Positions 1-4,397 of a stretch of 5,134 bases of DNA are shown piece by piece. The position numbers and the translations under genes were made by a program. Origin of the DNA: Variovorax sp. (GTDB taxonomy: Bacteria > Pseudomonadota > Gammaproteobacteria > Burkholderiales > Burkholderiaceae_C); the NCBI GenBank assembly GCA_028292835.1, contig JAQGLP010000497.1, positions 1 through 5,134 on the forward strand, written 5' to 3'. Position 1 is the stretch's first letter. Each line of letters opens with the position of its first letter. The notes beneath the pieces were generated by a model. It had not been told where the DNA came from, did not search any database, and worked only from the letters and a program-made list of their open reading frames with translations.

Positions 1-406
1 GCTGCTGCTGTCGCTGGTCGGGGCCGCCACGCTCGCGCTTGCATGGCGCAGCCGCATCGCAATCGCACTGGTCACGGCGCTGTCGCTCGCGCTGCTGCAG
101 CGGCTCGGCTGGCTCGAGCGCGTGCCGGCCATCGGCGGGGCGACGCTGGCGCGGCTGGGGCGAATTTCGTATTCGCTCTTTCTGATCCATTTCCCCGTGC
201 TGCTGCTCGTGAACGCCGCGGTCAGCCAGCTGATGCCGGCCGGGCCCTGGATCGACGCGGCGGGGCTGGCGGTGGCCCTGGCGCTGTCGCTTGGCGCGGC
301 AGGCCTGCTGCATCGCTGGGTCGAGATGCAGTCGCAGTCATGGCGCGCGGTGCTCGTGCTCTTCGGCGGCCTGCTGGTGTGCGGCGCAGTCGGCAACGTG
401 CTGTAG
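1..406 (+). CDS. Membrane acyltransferase, acyltransferase 3 family (C-terminal part)
   Basis: Partial gene whose 5' end lies left of the window. The reading frame starts at base 2 and gives 134 residues to a TAG stop at 404-406. It contains the motif LGRISYSLFLIHFPVLLL, typical of the last third of acyltransferase 3 (OafA/OatA-like) integral membrane enzymes, where a transmembrane helix begins with SYSLFLIHFP. At least four hydrophobic stretches are visible: near the window edge, around the motif, in the alanine/leucine-rich segment after PWIDAAG, and in the last 20 residues. The HRWVE segment between the last two resembles the conserved (H)xxxE before the final helix of the family. Such enzymes move acetyl or other acyl groups onto cell-surface sugars at the inner membrane. 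The substrate cannot be told from this fragment. It runs convergently towards cydB and is probably unrelated to it. The family call is fairly secure; the specific role is unknown. Confidence 0.82.
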   Translation, partial: LLLSLVGAATLALAWRSRIAIALVTALSLALLQRLGWLERVPAIGGATLARLGRISYSLFLIHFPVLLLVNAAVSQLMPAGPWIDAAGLAVALALSLGAAGLLHRWVEMQSQSWRAVLVLFGGLLVCGAVGNVL

Positions 407-443
407 GGCGGAACGCACGAAGCCCGCGTGGGTTGAGCCTGGA

Positions 444-465
444 ACGTCCTCGGCGTGCGAGGCGT
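444..465. terminator. Hairpin between convergent genes, possible terminator
   Basis: Bases 444-446 (ACG) and 448-452 (CCTCG) pair with 458-462 (CGAGG) and 463-465 (CGT). This leaves one bulged T at 447 and a 5-nt loop. The hairpin sits in the 63-bp gap between the stop codons of the acyltransferase and cydB, where a bidirectional terminator would be expected. Neither side has a run of T, so intrinsic termination is doubtful. Confidence 0.3.
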
Positions 466-469
466 GGCC

Positions 470-1516
470 TCAAGTCCCGCCTTCGGCCGGAGCGGTGCGC
501 ATCGACGCCCCGTAGCTGAGCGTTTCGGCCCGGCCCCAGAACACGCGGTACATGAAGAAGGTGTAGCCCAGGATGGCGGGCAGGGTGATCGCCACGCCGA
601 TGCCGATCACCACCAGTGCCTCGGTCGAACTCGCCGCCTGCCACACCGTGAGACGGTCGAGCACCACGTAGGGGTAGATGCTGTAGGCCAGCCCCAGGAA
701 CGCCATCAGGAAGATCAGCACCGTGCTGGCGAACACGATCCAGCCGTAGCCCGCCGCCACCACCTTCGGCTTGGAGATGACGTGCAGGATGGCGAAGAAC
801 GCCGCGCCGCAGGCAAGCGGGATCGGCAGCAGCCCGAGCAGTTGCGGCAGCGCGAACCACTTGTCGAACACGTTGGGGCTCACGATCGGCGTGGCCACCG
901 AGATGCCGACCAGCGCGACGCCCATCGGCCACAGCACGGCGCGCGCCCAGCCGACCGCCTTCAGCCGCAATTCGTCGCCGGTCTTCATGATGAGCCAGGC
1001 GGCGCCGAGCATGGCGTAGGCGGTCGGCAGCGTGAGCGCAATGCCCAGGCTGAAGGCCAGCGACACGCCGCTGTAGCTGAAGGCGGTGAGGTAGCTGCCG
1101 AGCATCCAGCCCTGCGCCATGGCAGCCATCAGCGAGCCGGTGAAGAAGGCCCGGTTCCAGGCCTTCTTGTGCTCGTCGCGCGCCTTCACGCGGAAGTCGA
1201 AGGACACGCCGCGCAGCGTGAGCCCGACCAGCATCACCGTCACCGGCAGGTAGAGCGCGCTCAGCACCACGCCGTGCGCGAACGGGAAGGCGACCAGCAG
1301 CACGCCGATGCCCAGCACCAGCCAGGTTTCGTTGGCGTCCCAGAACGGGCCGATGCTCGACACCATCACGTCCTTCTCGGCGTCGGCGGCGAAGGGCAGC
1401 AGGAGACCCACGCCCAGATCGTAGCCGTCGAGCACGACGTAGATCATCAGCGACAGGCCCATCACGGCCATGAACACGAGCGGCAGTGCGGTGGCCCAGG
1501 TGAGTGCGGCGGGCAT
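470..1516 (-). CDS. cydB: Cytochrome bd-type quinol oxidase, subunit II (CydB)
   Basis: 348 residues, close to the length of CIO-type subunit II and shorter than E. coli CydB (379). The N-terminus carries the family hallmark GYDLGVGLLLPF (residues 31-42) followed by GPFWDANETWLV (56-67). LRGVSFDFR (101-109) matches the conserved arginine-containing loop after the third helix. Repeated 20-residue hydrophobic segments run to the C-terminus, consistent with the eight membrane helices of the family; the protein ends in a short polar tail. CydB forms the inner-membrane heterodimer with CydA. It binds no heme in known members but stabilises the complex and its oxygen or proton pathways. The ATG at 1516 lies 1 nt after the cydA stop and has an AGGGAG ribosome site 6 nt upstream inside the cydA end, so the two genes are coupled. 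No cydX-like small gene follows; the next gene is convergent. The family assignment is secure. Whether the enzyme is cyanide-insensitive is inference. Confidence 0.96.
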   Translation of the reverse strand: MPAALTWATALPLVFMAVMGLSLMIYVVLDGYDLGVGLLLPFAADAEKDVMVSSIGPFWDANETWLVLGIGVLLVAFPFAHGVVLSALYLPVTVMLVGLTLRGVSFDFRVKARDEHKKAWNRAFFTGSLMAAMAQGWMLGSYLTAFSYSGVSLAFSLGIALTLPTAYAMLGAAWLIMKTGDELRLKAVGWARAVLWPMGVALVGISVATPIVSPNVFDKWFALPQLLGLLPIPLACGAAFFAILHVISKPKVVAAGYGWIVFASTVLIFLMAFLGLAYSIYPYVVLDRLTVWQAASSTEALVVIGIGVAITLPAILGYTFFMYRVFWGRAETLSYGASMRTAPAEGGT

Positions 1517-1517
1517 G

Positions 1518-2912
1518 TCAGGCTCCCTGCGCCCGCGGGGTGGCGCGGGTCGTTACCTTGAGCGGACCCTCGGGCGTGGGCTGGGCGGGATGCTCGGCCA
1601 TGTACTTGAGCACGGTCACGTACGAGCCCAGCAGCACCACGTAGAGCAGCATCCAGGCGATCAGCGTGCCCGCCACCAGCGGGGCGGGGTGGTCGGCCAC
1701 GACCTGGGCGGTGCGCACCAGGCCGTAGATGATGAAGGGCTGGCGGCCGATCTCGGTCACGTACCAGCCGGCCAGCGTCGCGAACCAGCCCGAGAAGGTC
1801 ATGGCCGCCAACGTCCAGAGCAGCGCACGCGGCTCGCTGGCCTCGGGGCCGGCCTGCCGCCTGCGCCGCAGCAGCGTCCACGCGGCCCACCACGACACCG
1901 CCAGCATCAGCATGCCCATGCCGACCATCACGCGAAAGCTCCAGAACACGGGCGCGACCGGCGGGTGCGCGTCGGCGAACTGGTCGAGTCCCTTGAGTTC
2001 GGCGTCGGCGTCGTGGGCCAGGATCAGGCTCGCGCCCTTGGGGATGCGGAGGGCGTAGTCGGTGCGGCCTTCCTTTTCGTTCGGGATGCCGAACAGCGTG
2101 AGCGAGGCGCCTTTCTCGGTGTGCCACAGGCCCTCGATGGCGGCGATCTTGGCCGGCTGGTGCTCGAGCGTATTGAGCCCGTGCTGGTCGCCCATGAAGA
2201 TCTGCACCGGGATGGCGATGGCCGCCACGATCACGCCCGTGCGCAGCGCCTTGCGCGTGCCCGCGTTGGCGGTGTTGCGCAGCAGCTGCCAGGCGCTCAG
2301 GCCGGCGATCAGGAAGGACACGGTGAGCGTCGACGCCAGCAGCTTGTGCGCCAGCCGGTACGGGAACGACGGGTTGAAGATCACGTCCCACCAGCTCAGC
2401 ACGTGGAACCGGCCCTCGACGATCTCGTAGCCGGTGGGCGTCTGCATCCAGGAGTTGAGCGCCAGAATCCAGAAGGCCGACAGCGTGGTGCCGCCCGCGA
2501 CCATCAGGCTGGCGATCAGATGGGTGCGCTCGGACACGCGGTCGCGCCCGAACAGCATGATGCCGAGGAACGTGGCCTCCAGGAAGAACGCCGTCAGCAC
2601 CTCGTAGCCGAGCAGCGGGCCGGCGATGTTGCCCGCGCGCTCCATGTAGCCCGGCCAGTTGGTGCCGAACTGGAAGCTCATGGTGATGCCCGAGACCACG
2701 CCGAGCGCGAAGGTGAGCGCGAACACCTTGGTCCAGAAGTAGTAGGCCGCCTCCCAGTGCTGCGCGGCGGGCGTGCCGTGCGCGCGGATCGTGCGCACCC
2801 GAAAGAACACCAGCATCCAGCCCAGCGCGATGTTGATGGTCGGGAAAAGGATGTGGAAGCTCATGTTGGCCGCGAACTGCATGCGCGACAGGACGAGGGT
2901 GTCGAGTTCCAT
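1518..2912 (-). CDS. cydA: Cytochrome bd-type quinol oxidase, subunit I (CydA)
   Basis: 464 residues; the catalytic subunit that oxidises quinol and reduces O2 to water at three hemes in the inner membrane. By alignment in mind with E. coli CydA, the key residues are present. H20 corresponds to the axial His19, and E104 (GYE) and E112 (FLEATFLG) to Glu99 and Glu107. H189 (LAHK) and M329 (SFRVMVG) are the heme b558 ligands, and E387 (WYVTEIGRQP) matches Glu445. K255 and E260 (KIAAIE) match the quinol-loop Lys252/Glu257. The loop between helices 6 and 7 (about residues 240-322) lacks the long E. coli insertion, so this is the short Q-loop form, as in CIO and most non-enteric enzymes. The usual GRQPW motif reads GRQPF here (F393). 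The ATG at 2912 gives the canonical start MELDTLVLSRMQFAANMSFH. The frame is open further upstream, but that part is out-of-frame overlap with the regulator. The start lies 5 nt after the regulator stop and has only a weak ribosome site (AGAAAAG), suggesting coupling. Confidence 0.97.
   Translation of the reverse strand: MELDTLVLSRMQFAANMSFHILFPTINIALGWMLVFFRVRTIRAHGTPAAQHWEAAYYFWTKVFALTFALGVVSGITMSFQFGTNWPGYMERAGNIAGPLLGYEVLTAFFLEATFLGIMLFGRDRVSERTHLIASLMVAGGTTLSAFWILALNSWMQTPTGYEIVEGRFHVLSWWDVIFNPSFPYRLAHKLLASTLTVSFLIAGLSAWQLLRNTANAGTRKALRTGVIVAAIAIPVQIFMGDQHGLNTLEHQPAKIAAIEGLWHTEKGASLTLFGIPNEKEGRTDYALRIPKGASLILAHDADAELKGLDQFADAHPPVAPVFWSFRVMVGMGMLMLAVSWWAAWTLLRRRRQAGPEASEPRALLWTLAAMTFSGWFATLAGWYVTEIGRQPFIIYGLVRTAQVVADHPAPLVAGTLIAWMLLYVVLLGSYVTVLKYMAEHPAQPTPEGPLKVTTRATPRAQGA
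1523..1528 (-). promoter_or_regulatory. Ribosome binding site of cydB
   Basis: AGGGAG on the minus strand, 6 nt before the cydB ATG and inside the last codons of cydA. It fixes the cydB start at 1516 and supports coupled translation of cydA and cydB. Confidence 0.7.
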
Positions 2913-2917
2913 GGTGC

Positions 2918-3532
2918 TCAGCTTTTCTGCGTGTCGATGGTGGAGGGTGGCGGGGTGGGCGATGCTGTCGCGCTGGACGACCTGCCCGTGATGCGGTCCT
3001 TGAATTCGAGGAACTTGCTCACCTTGGCGCCCATGCCCATGAGCTGCAGCGCCGTCTCCGGCGAGAGGCGCTGCACGTCGTCGAACCAGGTCATGAGACG
3101 GTCGATCAGCGCGTGCATGTCGCGCATGCGCTCCTGGGCGTGGCGCTCGGCGTCGCTCGCGGGCGATTCGAGCAGCGCGTTGCGCAGCATCGACAGCGTC
3201 GGCTCGATCTCGCGGCGGCGCCGCTCCTCGGCCAGCACGCGAAAGATTTCCCAGACATCGGACGGCGCCTCGAAGTACTCGCGGCGGTCGCCCGGCAGGT
3301 GGCGCAGCCGCACCAGCCGCCAGGCCTGAAGCTCCTTCAGGCCCATGCTCACGTTGGAGCGCGAGAACTGCAGCATCTCGGCCATCTCGTCGGCGTTGAG
3401 CGCGCGCTGCGAGAGAAAGATCAGCGCATAGATCTGCCCGACCGTGCGGTTGATGCCCCACTTGCTGCCCATCTCGCCGAAGTGCGCGACAAACTGGCGG
3501 CTGAGCGGAGGAATTTCCAGCGAGGTGTTCAT
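2918..3532 (-). CDS. GbsR/MarR-family transcriptional regulator, first gene of the cydAB operon
   Basis: 204 residues. The body is a MarR-like winged helix-turn-helix: recognition region about residues 43-72 (LNADEMAEMLQFSRSNVSMG) and a charged beta-wing at 77-89 (RHLPGDRREYFEA). The N-terminal FGEMGSKWGINRTVGQIYA is characteristic of the GbsR subgroup. A helical C-terminal part (about 92-180) follows, as in GbsR-type dimers, then a low-complexity Ser/Thr/Pro tail (185-204). No cysteine is present, so direct thiol redox sensing is excluded; the effector is unknown. An in-frame TGA lies upstream and the ATG at 3532 is the only plausible start, though no clear Shine-Dalgarno precedes it. It is co-directional with cydA across 5 nt, so it most likely controls cydAB and itself, perhaps through the inverted repeat at 3555-3582. 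Known family members regulate osmoprotectant genes, but GbsR-like genes next to cydAB also occur in proteobacteria. Family is sure; target is inferred from position. Confidence 0.9.
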   Translation of the reverse strand: MNTSLEIPPLSRQFVAHFGEMGSKWGINRTVGQIYALIFLSQRALNADEMAEMLQFSRSNVSMGLKELQAWRLVRLRHLPGDRREYFEAPSDVWEIFRVLAEERRRREIEPTLSMLRNALLESPASDAERHAQERMRDMHALIDRLMTWFDDVQRLSPETALQLMGMGAKVSKFLEFKDRITGRSSSATASPTPPPSTIDTQKS

Positions 3533-3539
3533 GACGGAC

Positions 3540-3550
3540 AGTGTGACACT
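3540..3550. repeat. Small palindrome next to the regulator start
   Basis: AGTGTGACACT: 5-bp arms around one central base, 7 bp before the regulator's ATG. It could be part of the operator region or reduce access to the translation start. It is short enough to be chance. Confidence 0.3.
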
Positions 3551-3554
3551 TTTC

Positions 3555-3582
3555 TGAATTTTCAGTTATCTCTGAAAATTCA
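3555..3582. promoter_or_regulatory. Perfect inverted repeat, probable operator of the regulator-cydAB operon
   Basis: TGAATTTTCAG (3555-3565) is the exact reverse complement of CTGAAAATTCA (3572-3582), with a 6-nt spacer TTATCT. Each arm is also a small dyad (TGAA-NN-TTCA), so the site can be read as two half-operators with centres 18 bp apart. It lies 22 bp upstream of the regulator ATG in an AT-rich island within GC-rich DNA, which fits a dimeric MarR/GbsR-type binding site and autoregulation. The spacer read on the minus strand contains GATAAC, a possible -10 element, but no convincing -35 is visible. Function is inferred from symmetry and position. Confidence 0.6.
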
Positions 3583-3604
3583 TCGGGTTATTCCACAGTG
3601 CCGG

Positions 3605-3646
3605 TTGTCGGGTCCGTGCCCGACAAGCTACCGCACGGATGTTTTT
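3605..3646. other. Two overlapping, mutually exclusive hairpins ending in a T run
   Basis: Hairpin A pairs TTGTCGGG (3605-3612) with CCCGACAA (3619-3626) across a 6-nt loop. Hairpin B pairs TCCGTGC (3613-3619) with GCACGGA (3633-3639) and is followed on the plus strand by TGTTTTTA. B uses the loop of A, so both cannot form fully at once. On the plus strand B looks like a weak intrinsic terminator, yet no plus-strand gene precedes it. On the minus strand this would lie in the leader of the regulator mRNA if its promoter is further upstream. Role unknown. Confidence 0.35.
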
Positions 3647-3684
3647 ACGCCTGTCGAACCCGCCTCGTCCACCCCGGACAATGA

Positions 3685-3708
3685 CCAGCGCCCGTCGACG
3701 GGCGCTGG
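3685..3708 (-). terminator. Perfect 24-bp palindrome, probable terminator of the unknown gene
   Basis: CCAGCGCCCGTC followed directly by its exact reverse complement GACGGGCGCTGG. As RNA this makes a 10-bp GC-rich stem with a TCGA tetraloop, beginning 16 bp after the stop codon of the minus-strand gene at 3725-4138. The following minus-strand bases are TCATTGTCC, only weakly T-rich. Strong stems with poor T tails are common in GC-rich betaproteobacteria. It would separate this gene from the regulator-cydAB transcript. Confidence 0.6.
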
Positions 3709-3724
3709 AGGCCGGTTGCAAGGC

Positions 3725-4138
3725 TCAGTGCAGCGAAGGGCGGTCCGGCTTGGGCAGGAGGACGTGGTCGGTGGAGTCCATGGGCATGAAGTGGGTCAAC
3801 CCGATCTCCTCGACCACCGTGTCGATGCGCTGTTCCATGTAGGGAGGGGCCACCAAGTCCGCCTGCCCGGCAGTGATGGAGTGCATGGGCAGGCCGAGCC
3901 GAATGGCGACACAGCGCCAGCGCAGGATTTCAACCAGCGTCTTCTCAGCCTGCATCAAGGCAAGGCGCGCCTCGTACCAGACGCGATAGTTCTCTACCTT
4001 GGGCCAGCATTCGACCGGATGCGCCACCCAGAAGGTCTTGCTTTCCAGCGCAATCGCATCGTAGGCTTCCTGGTCCGCCGCATGAGCGACCGCCAGGATC
4101 TTGATGGCCTGAAGGTATTGTTCGTTCCACTTGGTCAT
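3725..4138 (-). CDS. Unrecognised 137-residue protein
   Basis: I do not recognise a family. The start at 4138 is chosen because GGAG lies 5 nt before it; an in-frame ATG at 4162 would add eight residues with a less well placed AGGGA. The protein begins MTKWNEQYLQAIKILAVAHA. It looks helical over residues 5-35 and 50-80, has five tryptophans (4, 37, 45, 54, 74) and two cysteines (44, 76), and no signal peptide or membrane segment, so it is probably cytosolic. The C-terminal 50 residues are less helical and richer in Pro and Met. GC in sampled lines is 58-63%, against about 70% in cydAB, which hints at a different origin. A good ribosome site, a terminator-like palindrome just after the stop and sensible amino acid composition support a real gene. 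It is divergent from aroC and upstream of the cyd operon; neither neighbour reveals its role. Confidence 0.7.
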   Translation of the reverse strand: MTKWNEQYLQAIKILAVAHAADQEAYDAIALESKTFWVAHPVECWPKVENYRVWYEARLALMQAEKTLVEILRWRCVAIRLGLPMHSITAGQADLVAPPYMEQRIDTVVEEIGLTHFMPMDSTDHVLLPKPDRPSLH

Positions 4139-4143
4139 GTGAA

Positions 4144-4147
4144 CTCC
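4144..4147 (-). promoter_or_regulatory. Ribosome binding site of the unknown gene
   Basis: GGAG on the minus strand, 5 nt before the ATG at 4138 (read GTGGAGTTCACATG). It decides the start in favour of 4138 over the upstream ATG at 4162. Confidence 0.6.
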
Positions 4148-4207
4148 ACATTGGATGGGCAAGTATCCCTGTCACAAGACGTTACTGGGTGACTTTGAAG
4201 CGAGGGC

Positions 4208-4240
4208 ATGAAAAGTTTTTTCTCCGAAAGAAAAAGTTAA
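4208..4240 (+). other. Very short open frame, possible leader peptide
   Basis: ATG at 4208 opens a 10-codon frame MKSFFSERKS ending in TAA at 4238-4240, about 157 bp upstream of aroC. It overlaps the left half of the dyad at 4220-4269. GAGGG directly before the ATG is too close to be an ideal ribosome site. The two adjacent Phe codons recall attenuator leader peptides of aromatic amino acid genes, but ten codons can easily arise by chance. Confidence 0.15.
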
Positions 4241-4269
4241 CCATTTAGATTTACTTTTTCAGCGGAGAA
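4220..4269. repeat. AT-rich 50-bp extended dyad in the divergent intergenic region
   Basis: TTCTCCG (4220-4226) pairs with CGGAGAA (4263-4269). After a small internal loop (3 against 2 nt), GAAAAAGT (4230-4237) pairs with ACTTTTTC (4253-4260), with two more A-T pairs past one mismatch. This gives about 17 base pairs in one hairpin or dyad. It sits in the most AT-rich patch of the window (about 4199-4275), between the start codons of the unknown gene and aroC. It could be a binding site for a regulator or an mRNA leader structure. A weak promoter guess for aroC within it is TTTAGA (4244-4249), 18 nt, AATTAT (4268-4273). There is no T run after it on either strand, so a terminator is unlikely. 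Confidence 0.5.
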
Positions 4270-4277
4270 TTATCGAC

Positions 4278-4340
4278 CCGGGCAAGCATGGGGTCGCCTG
4301 CCGGGCAAAACTTTACGGAAATTTCTCTGTGGCCGGGCAA
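4278..4340 (+). repeat. Three direct copies of CCGGGCAA upstream of aroC
   Basis: CCGGGCAA occurs at 4278-4285, 4301-4308 and 4333-4340, with starts 23 and 32 bp apart (roughly two and three helical turns). The last two share one more base (GCCGGGCAA). They lie between the AT-rich dyad and the aroC start and could be regulator contacts. In GC-rich DNA the octamer may recur by chance. Confidence 0.3.
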
Positions 4341-4380
4341 GGCCGGCAACGCAGGTCGTCCAGCCCGTGCACGGCTTTGT

Positions 4381-4393
4381 GCGGATAATCCGC
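4381..4393 (+). promoter_or_regulatory. Palindrome and -10-like sequence just before the aroC start
   Basis: GCGGAT and ATCCGC flank a single A, ending 4 bp before the aroC ATG. The element contains GATAAT (4384-4389), close to a -10 box, but no good -35 lies 16-18 bp upstream. No clear Shine-Dalgarno is present here. If the -10 were real the mRNA would start almost at the ATG; otherwise the palindrome could act on translation. Confidence 0.25.
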
Positions 4394-4397
4394 GGCC

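Noticed and set aside
455..1561. 368-codon plus-strand open frame opposite cydB
   Set aside because: Antisense to cydB, with a His/Arg/Gln-rich product typical of reversed membrane-protein codons; no ribosome site or homology that I recognise.
1470..3329. 619-codon plus-strand open frame opposite cydA and the regulator
   Set aside because: It is antisense to clearly recognisable genes, its product is Arg/His/Gln/Ala-rich low-complexity sequence with no domain, and such shadows are expected in DNA of about 70% GC.
2913..3461. Extension of the cydA frame upstream to give a 647-residue protein
   Set aside because: The extra N-terminal part overlaps the regulator gene out of frame and is Arg/Ala-rich nonsense; MELDTLVLSRMQF is the normal CydA start.
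3533..3646. FNR/Anr box (TTGAT-N4-ATCAA) upstream of the cyd operon
   Set aside because: Looked for because bd oxidases are often oxygen-controlled; no sequence close to this consensus is present here. The visible dyad is TGAAWWTTCA, which differs.
3113..4192. 359-codon plus-strand open frame spanning the regulator, the intergenic dyads and the unknown gene
   Set aside because: It crosses three functional units on the opposite strand and its product shows no recognisable fold. The two minus-strand genes explain the region better.
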